Source of the DNA: Candidatus Anammoxibacter sp.
Lineage (GTDB): Bacteria; Planctomycetota; Brocadiia; Brocadiales; Anammoxibacteraceae
Assembly (NCBI GenBank): GCA_021777105.1
Contig: JAIQZQ010000069.1
Coordinates: 62,001-126,000 of the forward strand
Direction: 5' to 3'
DNA length: 64,000 nt
Under the pieces are notes generated by a model. That model saw only the letters and a program-made list of their open reading frames with translations, was not told where the DNA came from and ran no database searches. Shown piece after piece: positions 52,979-60,669 of this stretch (within the stretch, counting starts at the first letter, position 1; each line of letters starts with the position of its first letter). The translations under genes were made by a program, and so were the position numbers.

Positions 52979-53863
52979 ATGATATTAGACAGAAAAGTAA
53001 TTATTATTGCCGAGATAGGAGAATGTTTTAACGGCGATATGCAGGTCGCTGAAAAACTTATAGAAGCCGCCGCTGATGCCGGTTGCGATTACGCAAAATT
53101 TCAAACACTTGACTATGCAACAATAAGAGAAGACGACCCTGAAAAAGAGTGGTTTTTTAAAATTGCTCTTAATCCTGAAAAGATTGAGCGGCTAGTTGAT
53201 TTAGGCAAGAAATATAAAATTCAAACTCTTTTTTCGCCTGAAAATTGTAAAACTGCTACCTGGTTGATAGACGCTGGATTGACTGAAGTCAAGATTGCCA
53301 GCAACTGCCTTGTTGATTTGGAGATGCGGGAATATATTAAGAATAATTTTACAACAGTGTTTTGTTCAACCGGCATGGCCACGCTTGAAGAAATTAATTC
53401 CGCTATTAATGATTTGGATGTTGTAGATGATTTGTTCGTTTTGCATTGCGTGTCCGAATATCCCACCGGCCCTCTTTTGGATAAACGAGGCCTGAAACCA
53501 ATGGATGTTGAAGACGCAAAATTGAGCATGATGAAAATGTTGATAAATTTATACCCGGATATGAAAATAGGTTATTCAGACCATACCGTTGATCCATTTG
53601 TGCCTGCCTTGGCTGTTGCCGCCGGCGCGAAAGTAGTTGAAAAACATATTACTCTGGATCGCAAGAAACCGATTGATAATTACCATAACGGGAAAGAGTA
53701 TTTAGGCACGGATCATGTTCTTTCTATAGAACCTGGCGAGTTGAAGGAGATGGCGAGGTTGATAAGACTTGCTGAAAAAACGTTAGGCGATTGGCGTTGG
53801 GATAGAAGCGACGGCGAGAAGCTTTTAATTGATTTTATGCGAGGCAGGTTTAGTGAAGATTAA
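52979..53863 (+). CDS. NeuB-like nonulosonic acid synthase, without SAF domain
   Basis: The 294-residue TIM-barrel enzyme carries the NeuB core: IIAEIGECFNGDMQVAEKLI, YAKFQTLDY, LFSPENCKTATWL and KIASNCL. STGMATLEEI, GYSDHTVDP and AAGAKVVEKHITLDR follow. Family members condense phosphoenolpyruvate with a mannosamine-like sugar to give sialic, legionaminic or pseudaminic acid. Usual members are ~340-350 residues because of a C-terminal SAF (antifreeze-like) domain that caps the active site of the dimer partner; here the protein ends soon after the barrel, so that cap is missing. The acceptor sugar cannot be told. Confidence 0.86.
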   Translation: MILDRKVIIIAEIGECFNGDMQVAEKLIEAAADAGCDYAKFQTLDYATIREDDPEKEWFFKIALNPEKIERLVDLGKKYKIQTLFSPENCKTATWLIDAGLTEVKIASNCLVDLEMREYIKNNFTTVFCSTGMATLEEINSAINDLDVVDDLFVLHCVSEYPTGPLLDKRGLKPMDVEDAKLSMMKMLINLYPDMKIGYSDHTVDPFVPALAVAAGAKVVEKHITLDRKKPIDNYHNGKEYLGTDHVLSIEPGELKEMARLIRLAEKTLGDWRWDRSDGEKLLIDFMRGRFSED

Positions 53864-53892
53864 AGCTGCTAAATAGAAAATTTTGAGGAACA

Positions 53893-54894
53893 GTGAAAGA
53901 ATTCATTCCCGACAAAACTAAACTGCACCCATCAGGTGTTTTTGAGAAACATTGTGAAATGATGGCCGCAGAGCTTAAGAGTTATTGGTCTGAAAATGAC
54001 GCTTCTCTAAAAAGAGAAATGATTGAAGAGGCTCCTTGCTCTTTATGCTGCGCGCCTACTCCGCCTGTTTCAAGCTCTATCTTCATGAAATATAGATTTC
54101 CATATTTCAGATGCCCATCTTGCTCCCTTGTTTACCTCTCTCCAAGGCCTCGGAGTGAATATTTAGATAACCAATATAAAGATGGCCGATTTGCAAACTC
54201 ATTTAAAGAGCTATATCTTCCATCAGCCGACTACAGAATGAAAACAATTTTTCGCGAACGTGTGGAAAATATTATTTGCCCTCGCGTTTCATCAGGCAGG
54301 TTGCTGGATATAGGTTGTAGTTCCGGTCATTTCCTCAAAGTTGCCGAAAACTTTGGTTTTGACGTTTATGGAATCGAAAAAAACCCGGCAATGGCGCTAT
54401 TCGCCACAGGCGATCTAGAGCTGCAAAATGTAAAAGAAGGAGATTTGGAAGAAGATAGTTTTAGCCTGAACTTTTTTGATGTTGTTACTCTCTGGGATGT
54501 TTTGGAGCACGTGCCCGACCCTCGCTCCCTTTTATCGATAGCGCATAAAATGTTAAAGCCGGGCGGATGGATTTTTGCTTACACTGAAAATGTTGAAAGT
54601 TTTAACGCTTTTATAACCGGTGAAGATTCTGAGATATTTGCCCCTGATGTGCATATTCGCCACTATTCACCTAAGACATTTAGAATGGAATTTGAAAAAG
54701 CCGGGTTTAAAATAACGGATGTATTAACCAAGGGGCTTGATGTTCAGCACATTGAAACCACGGTTAAGTTGCATAAAGAGAAGTATTCCGGTATTGACAT
54801 GAGTTTTATTTTTAAGAATGCCGGTGAAATGCAAAAAATGATAGACGCAAGCGGAAAGGGCGATAATCTTCGCCTGTTTGCGCAAAAGAGATAA
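53893..54894 (+). CDS. SAM methyltransferase with N-terminal zinc-ribbon-like motif
   Basis: The 333-residue protein starts at GTG 53893, with GAGGA just upstream. Two Cys pairs (Cys49/Cys52 and Cys74/Cys77, in CSLC and CPSC) suggest a zinc ribbon. The methyltransferase core follows, with LLDIGCSSGHFL near 136, VVTLWDVLEHVPDP and MLKPGGWIFAYTEN. This arrangement (methyltransferase_23 with a Cys-rich head) is frequent in O-antigen loci, including C-methyltransferases of deoxysugars, though the substrate here is unknown. Its stop overlaps the next ATG as TAATG, coupling it to a SPASM enzyme. Confidence 0.86.
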   Translation: MKEFIPDKTKLHPSGVFEKHCEMMAAELKSYWSENDASLKREMIEEAPCSLCCAPTPPVSSSIFMKYRFPYFRCPSCSLVYLSPRPRSEYLDNQYKDGRFANSFKELYLPSADYRMKTIFRERVENIICPRVSSGRLLDIGCSSGHFLKVAENFGFDVYGIEKNPAMALFATGDLELQNVKEGDLEEDSFSLNFFDVVTLWDVLEHVPDPRSLLSIAHKMLKPGGWIFAYTENVESFNAFITGEDSEIFAPDVHIRHYSPKTFRMEFEKAGFKITDVLTKGLDVQHIETTVKLHKEKYSGIDMSFIFKNAGEMQKMIDASGKGDNLRLFAQKR

Positions 54895-55898
54895 TGAATA
54901 TTGCGACCCAGGACAATTTATCAACCAGGCATGAGAACGGGCTGGGAAAGATAGAGATGGATATGGCGTCCAGATATGGAGAAAGATACTTGACGTACAG
55001 GAAGCATTATCTGGAAGCGGGCAGGTTTGAATATTGCCCTCCTTTTCCTCTTTATCTTATGCTTGAGCAAACATATTGCTGCAACCTGAAATGCCCATCA
55101 TGCATACATGGCCTGCCGGATAAAAAAAAGGAATATAATATTGATGAAAAAGTCATGCCTTTTGATCTTTACAAACGCGTTATTTTGGAGGGGGAAGAGT
55201 CTGGGTGCCCGTCTGTCTCCATGCATTCAAATGACGAGCCTCTTTTAGTGAAAGATCTTGCCGGTCGGGTTGCGTTTGCGAAGGAGCATGGATTTATGGA
55301 TATATTTATTACAACCAATGGAAATTTGCTAAATAGATCAGCGGTTAAGAGTTTAATTGACGCCGGCGTTACACAGTTTCTTTTCTCCATAGACGCCGCC
55401 ACATCGGAAACTTATAACAAAGCGCGGCCCGGCGGAGATTTTGACAAAGTTGTTAATATTATTGAATATGTAAATGAATACAAGTTAAAAAACGATCTTG
55501 TTTTGCCGTGTGTTCGCGCAAGTTTTGTTTCCAGTAGCCTTAATATTCATGAAATAGAGATGTTTAATGAAAAATTTAATAACCTTGTTGACTATGTAGA
55601 GATACAACCTTTATCCACTTATTATGATTTAAATGTAAATCTTGTTCCTTCAACCGCAAAACATGTTGAAGATTTCCGCTGTTCAGAGCTGTGGCGAAAA
55701 TTGATAATACGCGCTAACGGCGATGTGTTGCCTTGCTGTTCTTATTATGGATATGAAATAGTTGTAGGCAATGTTAATAAAACTTCAATTAGGGACATTT
55801 TTCATAGCGCATTATGCTCCGAACTTCGAGACGGGTTTAAAAAAGGCGCTTATAGCCTGCCCACGTGTGTTACTTGTTCTAAAAGTTTTTACAAATAA
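54894..55898 (+). CDS. Radical SAM/SPASM protein
   Basis: The 334-residue protein has cluster motif CNLKCPSC (Cys63, Cys67, Cys70), with a fourth Cys just before it. MHSNDEPLLVKDL is the SAM-binding segment, with DEP in place of GEP. FSIDAATSETYNKARPGGDF is strongly like the radical SAM protein at 48916-50052, pointing to duplication. The SPASM part has RCSELWRKLIIRANGDVLPCC, GNVNKTSIRDIF and a short CVTC end. It is coupled to the preceding methyltransferase gene. Reaction unknown. Confidence 0.86.
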   Translation: MNIATQDNLSTRHENGLGKIEMDMASRYGERYLTYRKHYLEAGRFEYCPPFPLYLMLEQTYCCNLKCPSCIHGLPDKKKEYNIDEKVMPFDLYKRVILEGEESGCPSVSMHSNDEPLLVKDLAGRVAFAKEHGFMDIFITTNGNLLNRSAVKSLIDAGVTQFLFSIDAATSETYNKARPGGDFDKVVNIIEYVNEYKLKNDLVLPCVRASFVSSSLNIHEIEMFNEKFNNLVDYVEIQPLSTYYDLNVNLVPSTAKHVEDFRCSELWRKLIIRANGDVLPCCSYYGYEIVVGNVNKTSIRDIFHSALCSELRDGFKKGAYSLPTCVTCSKSFYK

Positions 55899-55914
55899 CA
55901 ATAAATTAAAAATT

Positions 55915-56838
55915 ATGCATGTGAACCGTGATATTAATTTCTTAAAAGCCCATTTAAATGTGTCATGGCTTCGCCCCGAGAATACATTGTGGGACGCTGC
56001 GGCATCGGAAATTATTGCCGGTTACAAGATTGGCTCCCCTTCCCTTGATTTGGGTTGCGGAAACGGAATGTTTAGTTTTATAACCGCAGGCGGGTCTTTT
56101 ACTTTGGATTATGACTGGTTTTTAAATACTAATATTGAAGGCTTTTATGAAAACAGAGATATTTATGACGCTGATAATAAAATAAATATATCCGACTGTA
56201 TACTGAATAAGCCAAAATATAAATTTTCGTTTGGGCTGGACAATAAACCAAATCTTTTAGCGCAAGCAAAAGGGTTAAAGTTTTACTCGGAATTAAAAAA
56301 ACATGACGCGAACCTTGAATTGCCTTTTGAGGAAAACTATTTTTCAACTATATTTTCCAACATTATTTACTGGCTAAGTAGTCCGCAAAAAACGCTGTTA
56401 AATATTTATAAAATACTCAAAAAAAAAGGCAAGGCTATTTTATGCCTTCCCTCGCCTGAATTCTTTGAATATTGCGAATCATATAAGTGGAAAGAGAAAC
56501 AATCCGTTTTATTAAATAGGCTGAACAGGGGCAGGTCTGAAACCATGCAGTGGGTTGCCGGTTATGACGAGATTGAAAAAACTGCAAAAAACATAGGCTT
56601 TAATGTTGTGGACCACTGTTATTATATCTCGAAACTTACAGCCAAAATTTGGGATATCGGGTTGCGCCCTTTGTCGCCTCTTTTAATCAGGATGGCCAAT
56701 TCCCTGAGTCCGGATGAGAGGCGTTCAATTAAAAAGGAGTGGATTGATAATCTTATGGAGTTTCTATTGCCGCTTTATGATATAGAAGTCAATAACGGTG
56801 ATAAAGGCGCGTTTCAGGTAATAGTTCTTGAAAAATAA
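55915..56838 (+). CDS. Class I SAM methyltransferase
   Basis: The ~307-residue protein starts at ATG 55915, 17 bases after the previous stop; the longer frame from 55771 lies inside the radical SAM gene and is not real. Motif I is SLDLGCGNGMFSF near residues 42-54, FSNIIYWLSSPQKTLLNI is the motif III region and LKKKGKAILCLPSPEF the motif IV strand. An insert of about 90 residues lies between motif I and motif III. The C-terminal helices (GLRPLSPLLIRMANSLSP) are of unknown role. It probably methylates a glycan intermediate. Confidence 0.8.
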   Translation: MHVNRDINFLKAHLNVSWLRPENTLWDAAASEIIAGYKIGSPSLDLGCGNGMFSFITAGGSFTLDYDWFLNTNIEGFYENRDIYDADNKINISDCILNKPKYKFSFGLDNKPNLLAQAKGLKFYSELKKHDANLELPFEENYFSTIFSNIIYWLSSPQKTLLNIYKILKKKGKAILCLPSPEFFEYCESYKWKEKQSVLLNRLNRGRSETMQWVAGYDEIEKTAKNIGFNVVDHCYYISKLTAKIWDIGLRPLSPLLIRMANSLSPDERRSIKKEWIDNLMEFLLPLYDIEVNNGDKGAFQVIVLEK

Positions 56839-56876
56839 ATGGTTTTAACGAACCGTGACATATATGTCTTTACGCA

Positions 56877-58388
56877 ATGAAAATTACTTTTTTATATCCA
56901 AATTTATCAAGCGAAGGTTGCATTAACGCCGGTATCGCCATACTTTCTTCCGTATTAAAAAGGGAGGGGCATGAAATATCGCTGTTTGACACCACATTTT
57001 TTGAAAAAAAGAGCGGGTATATGAACCTTGACCGTGAAAAGTTCAGCGAGTTTAAACGGGCGGATAGATCAGCCTTTAATGTTCAACAAGCGGACATCAG
57101 GAGCGAGTTTAAAAAACATGTGCAGTCCAACAAACCGGACTTGCTTTGCGTCAGCTGTATATCGGGGCAGTTTAATTTTGCCGTAGAGTTGTTGGAATCA
57201 TTAGGCGAGCACAGGCCATACACCCTGATTGGCGGCAAATACCCCACGGTTTGTCCGGAAAAGGCCATGTCAAATTCATATATTGACGCCTTGTGCCTGG
57301 GCGAAGGCGAAGGGCCGATAGTAAATTTCACAAGATGTTTTGAAAAAGGCGAAAGCGTTAGTTCTCTGGAAAATTTTTGGGTTAAAGAGAATGGAACGGT
57401 TGTTAAAAACCCCATAGGAATGCTTAAGGATGAGATGGACAGTATTCCATATTATGATATAGGCCTGTTTGATGAGAGGCATCTTTTGCAACCTTTTGAC
57501 GGCAAATTGCGAAGAACAATAGATATTGAGGTGTCAAGGGGATGCCCTTACGGTTGCGCGTATTGCATTAACCCTGTTATGAAAAAAATTTTCAAAGGCA
57601 AAGGGAAATTTTACAGGAAAAAGGGCGTTGACGCTTTAATCAATGAGCTTGAATATTACAAAAATAAATTTAATATCGAGTTGGTAAAGATAAACGATGA
57701 CTGTTTCCTGGCAATGGATGAGGAGTATATGTCGCGGTTTGTTTCTGAGTATTCAGCCCGGATTGCCTTGCCTTTTATAGCCTGCACCAGGCCCGAAACT
57801 GTTCGCAACGACCGGATAAATGCTTTAAAAAAGATAAAGGCTCCTTTCCAGATATCCGTGGGTATTGAGAGCGGGGATGAGGATTTAAGGAAAAAGGTTC
57901 TTAACCGCAAAATGAGTCAGGAACGAATTGTTGAAGCGTTCAGGATACTGAAAAATAACAATATAAGAACATGCGCCTTTGTAATGATGGGCTTTCCGTA
58001 TGAAACCAGGGGCCAGGTCTTTGAAACAATCCGGCTTACAAGAAGTGTAAATAGCGACATTGTGGTAGCATCGGTTTTTTATCCTTTTGAGGGCGTTCCT
58101 TTACGGGATACATGCGTGAAAGAGGGGTATCTTGAGGAAAATATTGTAGGCGCTTCAAACCTTGTTAAAGAGTGCATAATTAATATGCCGCAGTTAACTA
58201 AAATTGAGATAGATTCTTTGAGAAAAACATTTATGTTATATGTTAGAACTCCGGAAATTATATGGCCTCTAATTCATATTGCGGAAAAAGAAACTACATT
58301 ATCCAGATTTATATATTTTCTACTGCACAAATACTGCGATTTTATTTTTAACAGAACTAAAAGACTAATACCATTGTTCTTTGATTAA
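56877..58388 (+). CDS. B12-binding-domain radical SAM protein
   Basis: The 503-residue protein has the B12-binding-like domain in the first ~150 residues (INAGIAILSSVLKREGHEI, LLCVSCISGQFN, LIGGKYPTVCPEKA, LGEGEGPI). The radical SAM motif SRGCPYGCAYC lies near 219-229, with INDDCFLAMDEEY, QISVGIESGDEDLRKKVLN and YPFEGVPLRDT downstream. A basic C-terminal tail of ~80 residues ends in hydrophobic helices, as in the radical SAM protein at 3691-5340. It begins 38 bases after the methyltransferase gene. Confidence 0.87.
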   Translation: MKITFLYPNLSSEGCINAGIAILSSVLKREGHEISLFDTTFFEKKSGYMNLDREKFSEFKRADRSAFNVQQADIRSEFKKHVQSNKPDLLCVSCISGQFNFAVELLESLGEHRPYTLIGGKYPTVCPEKAMSNSYIDALCLGEGEGPIVNFTRCFEKGESVSSLENFWVKENGTVVKNPIGMLKDEMDSIPYYDIGLFDERHLLQPFDGKLRRTIDIEVSRGCPYGCAYCINPVMKKIFKGKGKFYRKKGVDALINELEYYKNKFNIELVKINDDCFLAMDEEYMSRFVSEYSARIALPFIACTRPETVRNDRINALKKIKAPFQISVGIESGDEDLRKKVLNRKMSQERIVEAFRILKNNNIRTCAFVMMGFPYETRGQVFETIRLTRSVNSDIVVASVFYPFEGVPLRDTCVKEGYLEENIVGASNLVKECIINMPQLTKIEIDSLRKTFMLYVRTPEIIWPLIHIAEKETTLSRFIYFLLHKYCDFIFNRTKRLIPLFFD

Positions 58389-58466
58389 TAATTAAGTTGA
58401 ATACATTAATTTTTAGTGTTGTTTTGCCATTAACCACAAATATAGATAAAAATTAATATTTGCATA

Positions 58467-59576
58467 ATGAAATTAAAATTCGGATATATATTTATTTGTG
58501 TTCTTGCGCTAATCGGTTCTGTTTATTTACTGAGTCTAACAAGTTTGATAAATTTAACACAAGTCGCTTTAATTATTGCGACTATTTTGTTAGTTATATT
58601 TATATTTGAAATAGGCTCTTTTTTTTACGTTAAAAGATTAACTCGGTTTTATAGAGAAAAGTATGATGTTTATGGGATCGGTTTTGATAGCAATGGGTTC
58701 CACACTCAGAGCGTAATCCCGCACCCTTTTCTTAATTTTACGACAAAAAAGCCTGATATAAGCATTAATGATTACAGTGGCGAGACTATTTACTTTACCG
58801 GTGATTGCGCTTTATCGGAAAATCATCATAAAGATGAGGTTAAATATTTGTATCATCTTAATAAAGAGGTAGGCAAACATAGCAGGGATTTACGGTTTAT
58901 GGATTCATCTTGTCAACATTATACAATTTTGCATTGCTTGAATAATCTGGTTGTGGATTCCTATTATATGAAAGTAAATAAACCTAAATATATTGTGTGT
59001 AGCGCGGGTATAAATGACGCTTTTGTTTTTCTTCATCATAAAGACGGCGTTGTTCAGAATGATTATACAAATTATTATATGGCTTACTCAAATAAACCAT
59101 TGCAAAGATTATACACGGATATACAAAAATCAAATCTTCTCAAAGCTCTCTTTTTTATCTATTTTTCAAGATATTTAAATATGTGGGATTTTAACGTTTT
59201 AAAGGCAAATATATTAAATTGCAGGAAAGAAAAAGTTGACATTGCGGAGGCTATATTTACTACCGCGTATTTCGATCATTATTTAGAGATGTTTATTATG
59301 CTTTGCCGAGGGTTGGGGGTTGATTTAATTTTATGCACGCAATTTTATTATAAGCCGCATATGGATGGGTATCATAGAGTCTTTATTTCTCGCGCTATTG
59401 ATGAAATTAATAATTCAATAATTAATATTTGTAAGAAAAAAGGCGTTGTTTGCTTTGATTCATTTAAATATTTTAATCATTTTAGCGATAGACATATATA
59501 CAACAAGTGGCATTACACAAAAATGGGGAACAAGGAAAGAGCGTTTATTTTTGCTGATTTCCTGAAGAAACTCTAA
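58467..59576 (+). CDS. Membrane-anchored SGNH-like protein with altered catalytic blocks
   Basis: The 369-residue protein has two N-terminal membrane helices (about residues 5-25 and 32-52), then a domain with SGNH-like order. YFTGDCALSE near 110-118 takes the block I place, with Cys where Ser is usual. VCSAGINDAF carries the block III Asn, and YNKWHYTKMGN near 350 keeps the His, with Asn three residues before it where Asp is usual. So the fold seems conserved but the catalytic set differs from ordinary GDSL enzymes. A role in modifying exported glycan is possible. I call the family with moderate confidence. Confidence 0.62.
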   Translation: MKLKFGYIFICVLALIGSVYLLSLTSLINLTQVALIIATILLVIFIFEIGSFFYVKRLTRFYREKYDVYGIGFDSNGFHTQSVIPHPFLNFTTKKPDISINDYSGETIYFTGDCALSENHHKDEVKYLYHLNKEVGKHSRDLRFMDSSCQHYTILHCLNNLVVDSYYMKVNKPKYIVCSAGINDAFVFLHHKDGVVQNDYTNYYMAYSNKPLQRLYTDIQKSNLLKALFFIYFSRYLNMWDFNVLKANILNCRKEKVDIAEAIFTTAYFDHYLEMFIMLCRGLGVDLILCTQFYYKPHMDGYHRVFISRAIDEINNSIINICKKKGVVCFDSFKYFNHFSDRHIYNKWHYTKMGNKERAFIFADFLKKL

Positions 59577-59647
59577 AACGTTTTGTTATCTATTGTTCTT
59601 TCAATTCTCAGAAATTGATTTTAAGGCCATTTATTATAAACTATTAA

Positions 59648-60646
59648 ATGATGAGGGTTTTTATGCCTTATACTGCGCTCTTTAGGACAAAGTCAGGCCA
59701 TAAACAAGGCATGGGAGATATTACCGGCTCTTGCCAAATTGCCGGGGAATTTGAAAAAAATGGGTTTAAAATTATATTCCTTATTGATAAGGGTGATATT
59801 TCATTAGAATATGTAAAAAAAAATAAAATTAAATATTTTGCCGTTGAGACTAATGATGAAATCGAAAAAGCCGTTAAGAAAATCAAACCGCATATAACCG
59901 TTCTTAACCAGCTTAAAACTACCATTGAAGAGGGCTTATTGCTAAAAAATCTGTCTAATTTTATGGTAACAATTGATGATGACGGAGAGGTCTCACGACT
60001 TGCTGATTTAAGGTTCAATGTTCTATATCCTATTCCGGATTCAATATGCGATTTATCATTCATAGGGTTGTCGGAAAGATTTCAAGAATATAATAAATTA
60101 AGAAAAGAAGTTCCTGAAGATGTTTTTAATATCATTTTACTACAGGGCGGCAGCGACACTTTGGGGTTTTTACCTGATATTATAGAGTCATTAAATGATA
60201 TAGATTCAGAAGTGAAGATAAGCGCGGTTATAGGTCCGGCTTTTTCTCATTTTGACAAATTGAACAAAGCAATTAAAAGCATTAATAGAGAGATCGCTAT
60301 AATTGAAAATTTAGACAATCTTTCCTCGTTAATGTTTAGCGCCGATTTGGCGGTAAGCGCCGCAGGCAACTCGCTGTTTGAGTTAATTTGTGTTGGAGTT
60401 CCGACTGTTGTTGTATGCGGAGAAGATTTTGAAGAGATAACCGCTAATCGACTTGAGAGATTGGGATTGATTGAAAACATGGGATTTAATATGAAGTTGG
60501 AAAAGACAAAGTTAAAAGATTCCGTTGTCTCTCTTATGTTAGACAGACCAAAAAGAGCTGAATTATCAGCTAAAGGCAGAAATTTAATTGACGGCAAAGG
60601 CTCGCATAGAATTGCTAAAACAATAATTGACGGGTTTAGGGCCTGA
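59648..60646 (+). CDS. PseG-like GT-B fold protein
   Basis: The ~332-residue protein has the GT28/PseG layout. The glycine-rich N-terminal loop reads HKQGMGDITGSCQIAGEF, and FMVTIDDDGE follows near 104. NIILLQGGSDTLGFLP begins the nucleotide-binding domain, and LAVSAAGNSLFELICVGVPT is the signature PseG/MurG donor loop near 235-254. PseG removes UDP from a diamino-trideoxy sugar on the way to pseudaminic acid. Its catalytic His in GxGH is Asp here (GMGD), so the reaction may differ. ATG 59651 is an equal alternative start. Confidence 0.75.
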   Translation: MMRVFMPYTALFRTKSGHKQGMGDITGSCQIAGEFEKNGFKIIFLIDKGDISLEYVKKNKIKYFAVETNDEIEKAVKKIKPHITVLNQLKTTIEEGLLLKNLSNFMVTIDDDGEVSRLADLRFNVLYPIPDSICDLSFIGLSERFQEYNKLRKEVPEDVFNIILLQGGSDTLGFLPDIIESLNDIDSEVKISAVIGPAFSHFDKLNKAIKSINREIAIIENLDNLSSLMFSADLAVSAAGNSLFELICVGVPTVVVCGEDFEEITANRLERLGLIENMGFNMKLEKTKLKDSVVSLMLDRPKRAELSAKGRNLIDGKGSHRIAKTIIDGFRA

Positions 60647-60669
60647 GTTTTAAAGTGCGGTAATAGAAC

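Noticed and set aside
55771..55914. Longer N-terminus for the methyltransferase at 55915, starting inside the radical SAM gene
   Set aside because: The extra 48 residues overlap a well-conserved SPASM coding end in another frame; ATG 55915 just after the upstream stop is where the conserved protein begins.
3691..58388. Radical SAM proteins as ribosomally made peptide maturases
   Set aside because: No short precursor-peptide gene or peptidase/transporter typical of such clusters was found; almost every neighbour is a glycan enzyme.
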